A stretch of DNA of 64,000 nucleotides from Oligoflexus sp. (GTDB lineage: Bacteria; Bdellovibrionota_B; Oligoflexia; Oligoflexales; Oligoflexaceae). The DNA lies in assembly GCF_035712445.1 (NCBI RefSeq), contig NZ_DASTAT010000038.1:62001-126000 (forward strand), in the 5' to 3' direction. This document shows, piece by piece, positions 1 to 6,971 of this stretch (position 1 is the first letter of the stretch; every line of letters starts with the position of its first letter). Both the position numbers and the translations under genes were made by a program. Below the pieces are notes generated by a model. That model searched no databases, had not been told where the DNA came from, and saw only the letters and a program-made list of their open reading frames with translations.

Positions 1-1085
1 AAAAGCTCGGTATTCCCGTGAAGCCGATTCCGCGGAACGTCAAAGGCTGCTGGAACCTGGGTTACTGTGGAATGGGCTGTCCGACGAATGCCAAGCAGTC
101 GATGCTGGTCACAACGATACCCGAAGCCCTGCGGCGCGGCGCGCGACTCGTGCATCGAATGCGCGTGCAGAAGCTTGAGATCGGTCCGAAGGGTGTGCGT
201 GAGCTTTTTGCAGTGGCCCTGGATGCTGAGGGCCGGAAAACCACGGGAAAAACCCTGCGGGTACGGGCCCGGTATTTCATCCTGGCTTCGGGTGCGATCG
301 GCAGTCCTTCGATACTTTTAAGGTCAGAGGCTCCCGATCCTTATCGCACCCTCGGCAAGCGCACGTTTCTGCATCCTTCAGTTTTCGCCTTCGCGCGTTT
401 TGATGAACCCACACAGCCTTTCCATGGCGCTCCCCAGTCCATATTCACCGATCACTATCAATGGCAGCATGGTGCATCGGGACGGATGGGTTATAAGATC
501 GAGGCGGTCCCCATGCAGCCGCTCTTTGCTTCGGTCATCATGCGGGGACATGGTCTTCAGCATCGGAAGAGGATGGAGCAGCTGGATCACACGGCGGGAT
601 CGCTGGCGCTTTTGCGTGATGGTTTTCATGAGGAGAGCCCCGGTGGTGCGGTGCTCTTGGATCGTTTCCAGGCGCCGATTCTGGATTATCCGATTACGCC
701 TTACATGATGGATGGCGTGAAGCGGGCTTATATGGCGATCGGTGAGATTTATTTCGCGGCGGGTGCCAGGGCCTATTTTCCTGGGCATGGGGATGCGAAG
801 GATTACAGCAGCTATCAGGAGTTTCGGCGGGATCTGGATCGGTATTCGTTTGATAAGCTCCGCATGCGACTGGGCAGCGCGCATGTGATGGGCGGCTGCA
901 CGATGAGCGAGGTGCCGCGGATGGGCGTGGTGAACAGCGAGGGTCGGCATCATCAGATCGAGAACCTTTGGGTGTGGGATGGGTCGCTGTTTCCGACCAG
1001 CGTCGGGGCGAATCCGCAGCTGTCGATTTATGGAATCGTGGCGAAGCTCGCGCATGATTTTTTGAAGACTTTGGGAAAGGTTTGA
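1..1085 (+). CDS. GMC-family oxidoreductase, 3' part
   Basis: This is the C-terminal 360 or so residues of a flavin-dependent GMC oxidoreductase (glucose-methanol-choline/cholesterol oxidase superfamily). The frame is open back to base 3, so the 5' end with the FAD-binding Rossmann motif lies outside the window. A cysteine-rich stretch near the start (GYCGMGCP) and the C-terminal block with HVMGGC, DGSLFPT and VGANPQ are typical of this family; the His and Asn of that block are the usual active-site pair. The electron acceptor and substrate cannot be told. A LEA-type lipoprotein gene follows after 3 bases, so the two are probably co-transcribed. A second, complete GMC gene lies at 23529-25250. 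Confidence 0.85.
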   Translation, partial: KLGIPVKPIPRNVKGCWNLGYCGMGCPTNAKQSMLVTTIPEALRRGARLVHRMRVQKLEIGPKGVRELFAVALDAEGRKTTGKTLRVRARYFILASGAIGSPSILLRSEAPDPYRTLGKRTFLHPSVFAFARFDEPTQPFHGAPQSIFTDHYQWQHGASGRMGYKIEAVPMQPLFASVIMRGHGLQHRKRMEQLDHTAGSLALLRDGFHEESPGGAVLLDRFQAPILDYPITPYMMDGVKRAYMAIGEIYFAAGARAYFPGHGDAKDYSSYQEFRRDLDRYSFDKLRMRLGSAHVMGGCTMSEVPRMGVVNSEGRHHQIENLWVWDGSLFPTSVGANPQLSIYGIVAKLAHDFLKTLGKV

Positions 1086-1088
1086 TTC

Positions 1089-1544
1089 ATGAAATTTGTC
1101 CTTTTGCTGGTGAGTTTGTTCTTTGCGGCCTGTACGTCGATGAACCTTGTGCCCGAGAAGCCGCAGGTTGCGCTGAAGAATGTGGAGCTAGGGAAAGTGG
1201 GGCTCACGGACGTGGAGCTTATTGCGGTTTTGGATGTCACCAATCCGAATGATTATGATTTGAATCTGGCGGCGATTGATTATCAGGTGGATGCCTTGGG
1301 TATGACGCTCGGAAAGGGGAGCAGCCTTGAAGCGATTCGTCTGCAGCCGCATATGAAGCAGACGGTGAAGTTGCCTTTGACTCTGACCACGGCGTCGGCG
1401 GTGAAGTTCGGACAGGCCTATTATTCGCCGGGACAGAAGCAGCTGCCGGTGTCGCTGCAGGCGACGGTGAAGGTGAATTCGCCGGTGGGACCGATAAGTT
1501 TGAATTTTGAGGATGTTAAGGATCTCAAGGAAAAGAAACGTTGA
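1089..1544 (+). CDS. LEA type 2 family lipoprotein
   Basis: A 151-residue lipoprotein. The N-terminus is a lipoprotein signal peptide ending in the lipobox FFAAC, so the mature protein should be lipid-anchored at Cys15. The rest resembles the LEA-2/WHy fold: alternating hydrophobic strands with the motif VTNPNDYDL, where the Asn-Pro-Asn core is characteristic. LEA-2 proteins are beta-sandwich domains linked to stress or envelope functions, but no exact role is established for bacterial ones. It starts 3 bases after the GMC gene. A paralogue with the same layout is at 33311-33799. Confidence 0.75.
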   Translation: MKFVLLLVSLFFAACTSMNLVPEKPQVALKNVELGKVGLTDVELIAVLDVTNPNDYDLNLAAIDYQVDALGMTLGKGSSLEAIRLQPHMKQTVKLPLTLTTASAVKFGQAYYSPGQKQLPVSLQATVKVNSPVGPISLNFEDVKDLKEKKR

Positions 1545-1675
1545 TAAGTGCGCCCGGGGACGTGGACTTTAGTCGATGAGAACGTCACCCCACCACAGCT
1601 TTTTACTCAACAGAAAAAAGCTTGCATCCCCAGGAATCGCAGGGATATTTTATCAGCAATCAGGAGACCATAGGC

Positions 1676-2155
1676 ATGTCAGCGCGTATTAATTATTATC
1701 ACCAGGCTCCCCAGCTCTTGAATCAAATCTCGAAGCTCAGCCTTAGCTTGAATGAAAGTTCTCTCGACACGAGCTTGCGCGACCTCGTGAACATCCGCGC
1801 CTCCACATTGAACGGCTGCGCGTTTTGCCTCGACATGCATGTAAAGGAGGCGAGAATCCACGGGGAGAGGGATCTTCGCGTGCACCATACTCATGTGTGG
1901 CGTGAGTCGCCTCTCTTCACCGCCCGGGAAAAGGCGGCTCTGGAATGGACGGAAGCCGTCACGCGTCTTTCGCGGGAAGGCATTCCGGATGACCTTTACC
2001 AGAGGACCCGGGAATATTTTTCGGAGAAGGAACTCACTGAACTCACCGTGGCGATCGGTGTCATCAACCTTTGGAATCGACTGGCTATCAGCTTTCAGGC
2101 CCCGCCAGGATCCGCGGACAAAACCTTTGGTCTGGACAAGGCAGGCTTGAGCTGA
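1676..2155 (+). CDS. Carboxymuconolactone decarboxylase/AhpD-like protein
   Basis: A 159-residue protein of the AhpD-like superfamily, small helical proteins that use a CxxC-His site for peroxide or thiol chemistry. The motif CAFCLDMH at about residues 43-50 supplies the paired cysteines and following His. The C-terminal helix VINLWNRLAI is typical of the alkylhydroperoxidase-like, CMD-family members often found as single genes in proteobacteria. The ATG at 1676 is chosen because CAGGAGA lies at a suitable distance upstream; a longer in-frame extension to 1622 has no ribosome-binding site. It stands alone, so a general oxidative-stress role is only inferred. Confidence 0.85.
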   Translation: MSARINYYHQAPQLLNQISKLSLSLNESSLDTSLRDLVNIRASTLNGCAFCLDMHVKEARIHGERDLRVHHTHVWRESPLFTAREKAALEWTEAVTRLSREGIPDDLYQRTREYFSEKELTELTVAIGVINLWNRLAISFQAPPGSADKTFGLDKAGLS

Positions 2156-2195
2156 CACGCGTGATGGTCAGGGATTTCAGAAGAAGGAAGGGCTT

Positions 2196-2360
2196 ATGAA
2201 TAGTCTCACGCAAGCGATGGAGTCCTGGTTCAATCAAAACCGCCTGCATGGAATCCTTAGCGCGAGCCCTTTCCCTGCGGATCATAATCTGGAGTTTGAT
2301 CCGAACCGGGAGCCGGAACAGTACGCGGAGTATTTGGAATTGCTGCCTGCCCAGGGCTGA
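2196..2360 (+). CDS. Small ORF, 54 codons, unknown
   Basis: An ATG with an AAGAAGGAAGGG ribosome-binding stretch just upstream opens a 54-residue frame, acidic towards the end and without a signal peptide or membrane segment. I recognise no family. It lies 40 bases after the AhpD-like gene in the same direction and could be co-transcribed. The spacing and Shine-Dalgarno favour a real small protein, but a gene remnant is equally possible because the following 240 bases look like decayed sequence. Confidence 0.35.
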   Translation: MNSLTQAMESWFNQNRLHGILSASPFPADHNLEFDPNREPEQYAEYLELLPAQG

Positions 2361-2602
2361 AATTCCGGCTGCCAGGGCATTCCGCAAATTGCCTGCCTGC
2401 CGGTCGCGAGCAGCGCAGCTTTTTTTCCAAGTATACTTTATCGAAACCTTTGTTCAATCCACTTGAATTGCCGCTCCTGTTCGATCAGATATATCTCATC
2501 GCTCGTGCCTAATTTTTTCCAAGCTTCATCAGGAACGTGACAACAAACAATTGCTGCGCAGAGCGCGCGGCAGAAATTGATCTCGAAACCAGGAGATGAA
2601 CC

Positions 2603-3478
2603 ATGAGTGTATTCGTTACACAGGCAGGAACAAGGATCTATTACAAAGATTGGGGACAAGGGCAGCCTATTCTTTTTTCTCATGGCTGGCCTTTAACCGC
2701 CGACGCTTGGGATGGACAGATGCTCTATTTTGGTCAGCAGGGTTATCGCGTGATTGCCCATGATCGTCGTGGACACGGACGTTCCGAGCAGACGTGGGAT
2801 CGGAATACCATGGACCAGTTTGCAGATGATCTTGCGGAGCTTATTGATGAGCTGAATCTGGGCGATCTCATCCTTGTCGGCCACTCCACTGGCGGCGGCG
2901 AGGTCACTCGCTATCTTGGTCGTCATGGAACCCGTCGCGTCTCGAAACTTGTGCTCGTAGGTGCCATTCCACCTTTGATGCTCAAGACGAAAAACAATCC
3001 AAGGGGCTTGCCTTTGGAGGCGTTTGATGACATACGCAAAGGCGTTTCCCTCAATCGCTCTCAGTTTTACAAGGACTTGAGTCTGCCGTTCTATGGTTAC
3101 AATCGAGAGGGCGCAAAGATCTCGGAAGGTCTTCGCGAATCCTTCTGGCTGCAGGGAATGCAGGGAAGCATCAAGGCCGAATATGATTCCGTGGAGCAAT
3201 TCTCTGAATCCGATTTCACCGAAGATCTCAAGAAAATAGACATACCGACCTTGATTATTCATGGCAGTGATGATCAGATCGTCCCTATTCAAGCTGCAGC
3301 CATGCTTTCATCCAAACTGATTCAGCATGCCCAGTTAAAAGTTTACCAGGACGCGCCGCATGGTCTGGCTCAGACCCTGCCTGAGCGCTTCAATGCTGAC
3401 CTTCTCCAGTTTTTCAGAGAATCCGCTGCCAGGTCGGTTTCTTTCGATGCCCATCGGGAAGCAAGCGTATCTGTTTGA
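2603..3478 (+). CDS. Alpha/beta hydrolase, non-heme haloperoxidase type
   Basis: A 291-residue cytosolic alpha/beta hydrolase of the non-heme chloroperoxidase/esterase group (SHGWP oxyanion region near residue 26, HDRRGHGRS near residue 53). The nucleophile elbow GHSTGG puts the catalytic Ser at residue 95; Asp223 or Asp224 in HGSDDQIVP and His253 in APHGLAQ complete the triad. The start at 2603 has an AGGAG sequence at the usual distance. Family members hydrolyse esters or lactones and can form peracids; the natural substrate cannot be read from sequence. It is a single-gene unit ended by the hairpin at 3484-3509. Confidence 0.9.
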   Translation: MSVFVTQAGTRIYYKDWGQGQPILFSHGWPLTADAWDGQMLYFGQQGYRVIAHDRRGHGRSEQTWDRNTMDQFADDLAELIDELNLGDLILVGHSTGGGEVTRYLGRHGTRRVSKLVLVGAIPPLMLKTKNNPRGLPLEAFDDIRKGVSLNRSQFYKDLSLPFYGYNREGAKISEGLRESFWLQGMQGSIKAEYDSVEQFSESDFTEDLKKIDIPTLIIHGSDDQIVPIQAAAMLSSKLIQHAQLKVYQDAPHGLAQTLPERFNADLLQFFRESAARSVSFDAHREASVSV

Positions 3479-3483
3479 AAGAG

Positions 3484-3509
3484 GGTTGAGTATCGCGAGA
3501 TACTCAACC
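3484..3509. terminator. Bidirectional terminator hairpin
   Basis: A perfect 11-bp inverted repeat (GGTTGAGTATC at 3484-3494 and its complement at 3499-3509) closes on the GNRA-type loop GCGA. It sits between the convergent hydrolase gene and nadA. The minus-strand side is followed by a short T-rich run. Confidence 0.75.
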
Positions 3510-3537
3510 ACCCCTTACGCACCGACATCGAGAGGAC

Positions 3538-4584
3538 TCAGGACATCTCCAGCATTCGATCGATCGAACGCTTGGCCTTAAGCCTCAGTTCCTCTTCCAG
3601 ATGAATTTCATACTGGAGGTTTTGCAGGGAAGCCAAAGTATCTTCCAGCGTAATCTGAGCCATGTGCGGACAGCGGTGACTGCAGAGCCGCAGGACTTCC
3701 TTGTCACGATTCGCCGCGATGATGTTATCGGCCATCGCACATTCCGTCAGAAGCAGATAACGCGGAGCCTTGACCTCCTGAACGTATTTGATCATGGCCG
3801 AGGTACTGCCGGAATAATCCGCAGCTTCCACCACTTCCGGCGGACACTCGGGATGCGCGAGCACCACAACGTCCGGATACTGCGCGCGAACGTCCGCAAT
3901 ATCCTGAGGCGTGAAGAGCTCGTGAACTTCACAGCGGCCGTGCCAGCCGATGAAGACTTTCTTCAAGCCGTCACCGGACTGCATCGCCTTGTTCAGATCG
4001 TTCTCGGGGAAGATGATCGTCTTGCCCGTCTGCTTCGCCACGTTCTTCGCCAAAAATTCATCGGGAATGAAAATCACCTGGTCGCTGTCCAGCTGATTCA
4101 CGATTTTCACAGCATTGCCCGAGGTGCAGCAGATATCCGTCTCCGCCTTCACATCCGCATAGCTGTTGATATAGGTGACCACAGGCACGCCCGGGAACTG
4201 CTCCCGCAATTTCCGTACATCGGCCGCGGTAATGCTCTGCGCCAGTGAACAGCCCGCCTTCTTGGAAGGAATCAGAACCTTCCGGGTCGGGTTCAGGATC
4301 TTGGCGGTTTCGGCCATGAATTCCACACCGCAGAAGACAATAATATCCTTGTCCGTCGCAGCGGCTTTACGGCATAGCTCCAGGGAATCCCCGGTGATGT
4401 CCGCGACGGCGTGAAAAAGGGCTGGCTCCATATAGTTATGGCCCAGGATAATGGCGTTGCGTTCTTCCTTCAGCTTATTGATTTCATAAGCCAATTCAGC
4501 TTTATGCTCCAGTTCGAACTCAGGAACAAGGCCCTGGAGTTTTTCCTTCATCAGGGCATAGGTGGCATCAAGTGATAGTGACAT
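3538..4584 (-). CDS. nadA: Quinolinate synthase NadA
   Basis: NadA condenses iminoaspartate with dihydroxyacetone phosphate to quinolinate in de novo NAD synthesis, using a [4Fe-4S] cluster. The 348-residue protein carries the expected cluster cysteines: Cys85 in VFCGVEFMAE, Cys218 in GRCEVH and Cys282 in TECAM, plus an extra C-terminal Cys pair (CSHRCPHM) of the E. coli-like form. The motif LGHNYMEP near residue 48 is also diagnostic. The start at 4584 is preferred because GGAGGG lies 7 bases upstream; earlier in-frame ATGs at 4641 and 4599 lack one. No nadB or nadC is next to it. It is divergent from thrS across the attenuator region. Confidence 0.97.
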   Translation of the reverse strand: MSLSLDATYALMKEKLQGLVPEFELEHKAELAYEINKLKEERNAIILGHNYMEPALFHAVADITGDSLELCRKAAATDKDIIVFCGVEFMAETAKILNPTRKVLIPSKKAGCSLAQSITAADVRKLREQFPGVPVVTYINSYADVKAETDICCTSGNAVKIVNQLDSDQVIFIPDEFLAKNVAKQTGKTIIFPENDLNKAMQSGDGLKKVFIGWHGRCEVHELFTPQDIADVRAQYPDVVVLAHPECPPEVVEAADYSGSTSAMIKYVQEVKAPRYLLLTECAMADNIIAANRDKEVLRLCSHRCPHMAQITLEDTLASLQNLQYEIHLEEELRLKAKRSIDRMLEMS

Positions 4585-4662
4585 ATCGGCGCCCTCCATG
4601 GGTAGCGGCTCGGTCGGGAAGTCTTGCGAAAAAACTGGCAAAAAGCAAGTTCAAAGGCCCTT

Positions 4663-4696
4663 GAGGACGGAGACCAAGGGCTCTTCGAGGACGGAG
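4663..4696 (+). repeat. Direct repeat in the thrS upstream region
   Basis: The 10-base unit GAGGACGGAG occurs at 4663-4672 and 4687-4696, 24 bases apart. The flanks can also pair: CTTGAGG at 4660-4666 with CCTCAAG at 4697-4703. This could be structure in the thrS or nadA 5' untranslated region; no function can be assigned. Confidence 0.4.
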
Positions 4697-4762
4697 CCTC
4701 AAGCCCGGGACTTGTTCCGCCGATAAACCCTGTGTTACAAGGTAAAGCAGGAGAACTTTTTT

Positions 4763-4825
4763 ATGAACTCGATTCAAAACAACACGACAACGCAAACGAC
4801 AAAGGCACGACCTTGGCGTTGTTGA
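4763..4825 (+). CDS. Threonine-rich leader peptide of thrS
   Basis: A 20-codon ORF (MNSIQNN-TTTQTT-KARPWRC) whose codons 8-13 contain five threonines. The ATG is preceded by AGGAG at 4749-4753 with 9 bases spacing, and the stop at 4823-4825 lies 26 bases before a strong terminator hairpin. This is the standard layout of an amino-acid attenuation leader, here placed before the threonyl-tRNA synthetase gene. When threonyl-tRNA is scarce a ribosome should stall on the Thr codons (4784-4801). The peptide itself probably has no function. It would be missed by normal gene callers. Confidence 0.8.
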   Translation: MNSIQNNTTTQTTKARPWRC

Positions 4826-4861
4826 GCGTTTTTCGCATATAAGCTCGAATCAACCCAGGTC
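4809..4861 (+). promoter_or_regulatory. Antiterminator of the thrS attenuator
   Basis: Bases 4809-4821 at the end of the leader ORF can pair with 4851-4861, which contains the left arm of the terminator. I count ten Watson-Crick pairs (G4809-C4861 to T4813-A4857, G4815-C4855, G4816-C4854, T4819-A4853 to G4821-C4851), with one mismatch and a two-base bulge. A ribosome at the leader stop codon would cover 4809-4821 and let the terminator form. A ribosome stalled at the Thr codons leaves them free, which favours thrS expression. Confidence 0.65.
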
Positions 4862-4884
4862 CCCGTACCTGGGTTTTTTGTTTT
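4852..4884 (+). terminator. Rho-independent terminator of the thrS attenuator
   Basis: A perfect 9-bp stem (AACCCAGGT at 4852-4860 with 4867-4875) with a 6-base loop runs into a T-rich tract TTTTTTGTTTT ending at 4884. It lies 38 bases upstream of the thrS start, with no complete gene before it on this strand, which points to attenuation and not to the end of a gene. Confidence 0.88.
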
Positions 4885-4921
4885 CACGAGCAAAAGTCCA
4901 GGCGTTCCGGGGACCTCATTT

Positions 4922-6718
4922 ATGGAGTATCCCATGGAATCCGCATCTCTTGTTCGTCTCCGTCATAGCCTTGCCCATGTCATGGCGCAGGCCGTCCGTG
5001 ATCATTTTTCCAAGGAGGGTCCGGTCCACTTCGCTGGCGGCCCCCCGATCCAGGATGGCTTCTATTACGACTTTGATCTGCCGCGCGCCCTTGTCCCTGA
5101 TGACCTGCCCGCCCTTGAAAATCGTATGAAAGAAATCCTGAAGAAGGGACATGCCTTCCGCTATCAGGAGCTTTCAGCCGACGAAGCTCGCCTCATTCTC
5201 GCCGATCAACCCTATAAACTCGAAATACTCGACGGCCTGCAGAAGGGTGGCTGCGATGATCACGGCGAAAAAATCGGCGACGCCGTCCCGCAGCTCATCT
5301 CTCTTTATGAGCACGCTGATTTCCGCGATCTTTGCCGTGGTCCGCATGTCGCCTCGTGCCAGGACATCCCTTCCGACTGTTTCAAGCTGATGAAAATCGC
5401 CGGAGCCTACTGGCGCGGAGATGAAAAGCGGCCCATGCTGCAGCGTATCTATGCCCTGGCCTTTGCTTCCGCCGCCGACCTCCAGGAGCATCTGCATCGC
5501 CTCGAAGAGGCTGAAAAACGCGATCATCGAAAGCTCGGCAAGGAACTCAAACTCTTTTTCTTCCACGCCACCGCTCCCGGCATGCCCTACTGGTTGCCGC
5601 AGGGATTTTCCATCCTGAATCAGCTCATCCAATGGTGGCGCGAGGTTCATGAGCGCGAGGACTATGCGGAAATTTCGAGCCCTTTGATCAACTCCAAAAA
5701 GCTCTGGGAAATTTCCGGGCACTGGGAGCATTATCGCGACGATATGTTTGTGATGGCCTTGGACAAGGACGAAGTCTATGGCGTCAAACCCATGAACTGT
5801 CCGAATGCCATGATCGTCTTCAATCATGAAGCCAAAAGCTATCGCGACCTGCCTTTGCGCCTTTCCGATTGCGATGCCCTGCACCGGCACGAAAGGTCCG
5901 GTGCGCTGCACGGACTTTTGCGGGTGCAAAAATTTCAGCAGGATGATGCGCATATCTTCGTCGAAAATCAGGAGGACGCCATTCATCGTGAATTTCAGCG
6001 CATCCTCGAACTCGTCGATGAATTCTATCGCGTCTTCCGGCTGCCGTACCGCTTTCGTCTGGCAACCCAGCCGCAGGATTCCATGGGCGAAGCCGCTGAT
6101 TGGCAAAGGGCGGAAGCCTGCCTCAGGCGGGTGCTGGATGAAAGGGGCGGCTCGTATGAGGTCGCCGTCGGGGACGGCGCTTTTTATGGACCCAAGATTG
6201 ATATCCTGATTCAGGATGCCATCGGCCGCGACTGGCAGATGGGAACCCTGCAGCTCGACCTTCAGCTGCCGCAGCGCTTTGATTGTCAGTATGTGGATCG
6301 TGATGGGCAGCGCAAACATCCGGCCGTCATTCATCGCGTGATCTATGGATCCATGGAGCGTTTCATCGGCATTCTGATTGAACACTGCGAAGGCAGGTTT
6401 CCGGTCTGGCTGGCTCCAGTGCAGCTGCGCATCCTTCCGATCGCGGATCGTCATGAAGACTTTGCCCGTCGTGTTCAAAAAAGTCTCAGAGCCGCAGGAA
6501 TTCGCGCCGATCTGGACGCGGATGCGCAAAGCCTCGGCCATCGCGTTCGGCAGTTTCGTTTGGAACGGATACCCTATGCGGTCGTCATCGGCGATCAGGA
6601 GGTCGAGCAGGGAAGACTCTCCTTGCGCTCGCGGGATGATGAAGGGCTTGTGTCTTTGAACGTGGACGAGCTGCTCGAAAAACTGAAGCGGGAAATTCAG
6701 GCGAAGTATATGAGGTGA
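4922..6718 (+). CDS. thrS: Threonyl-tRNA synthetase lacking the TGS domain
   Basis: ThrS charges tRNA-Thr with threonine. The 598-residue protein begins directly with the editing (N2) domain: H15xxxH19 with Cys138 and His142 form the usual editing site that removes serine. The class II catalytic core follows, with zinc ligands Cys293 (MNCPNA), His344 (DDAHIF) and a later His in the IHRVIYGS region, and then the anticodon-binding domain from about residue 500. The N-terminal TGS domain of about 60 residues seen in E. coli ThrS is absent, which explains the shorter length. The start could also be the ATG at 4934. Expression is probably controlled by the attenuator at 4763-4884. Confidence 0.96.
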   Translation: MEYPMESASLVRLRHSLAHVMAQAVRDHFSKEGPVHFAGGPPIQDGFYYDFDLPRALVPDDLPALENRMKEILKKGHAFRYQELSADEARLILADQPYKLEILDGLQKGGCDDHGEKIGDAVPQLISLYEHADFRDLCRGPHVASCQDIPSDCFKLMKIAGAYWRGDEKRPMLQRIYALAFASAADLQEHLHRLEEAEKRDHRKLGKELKLFFFHATAPGMPYWLPQGFSILNQLIQWWREVHEREDYAEISSPLINSKKLWEISGHWEHYRDDMFVMALDKDEVYGVKPMNCPNAMIVFNHEAKSYRDLPLRLSDCDALHRHERSGALHGLLRVQKFQQDDAHIFVENQEDAIHREFQRILELVDEFYRVFRLPYRFRLATQPQDSMGEAADWQRAEACLRRVLDERGGSYEVAVGDGAFYGPKIDILIQDAIGRDWQMGTLQLDLQLPQRFDCQYVDRDGQRKHPAVIHRVIYGSMERFIGILIEHCEGRFPVWLAPVQLRILPIADRHEDFARRVQKSLRAAGIRADLDADAQSLGHRVRQFRLERIPYAVVIGDQEVEQGRLSLRSRDDEGLVSLNVDELLEKLKREIQAKYMR

Positions 6719-6971
6719 ATTTGTTGTGATAGGCAACATAAAAAATGAAAGAGCTTAGTTTGGTTCGTATACACAACTAAATAAGGATTCGGCTGTGTGC
6801 CTTGTGGAATACATATTTGAAGGAAATACGGGATCACTCTAAAGGATGCCACCACTGCGTATTGAAATATTCTTAGCACTGATGGGTAGAAATAGCGCTT
6901 GATAGGTCTTCTAGTTTGTTTTTTAACAAAACGAAATCATTGTTAGAAAAATAATGGAAGGGGGACATATC

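Noticed and set aside
2438..2683. 81-codon minus-strand ORF as a gene
   Set aside because: Its start lies inside the hydrolase gene and there is no ribosome-binding site; at most it is a remnant.
4585..4921. T-box riboswitch upstream of thrS
   Set aside because: No T-box consensus (AGGGTGGNACCGCG) or stem I features are seen; the Thr-rich leader explains the terminator better.
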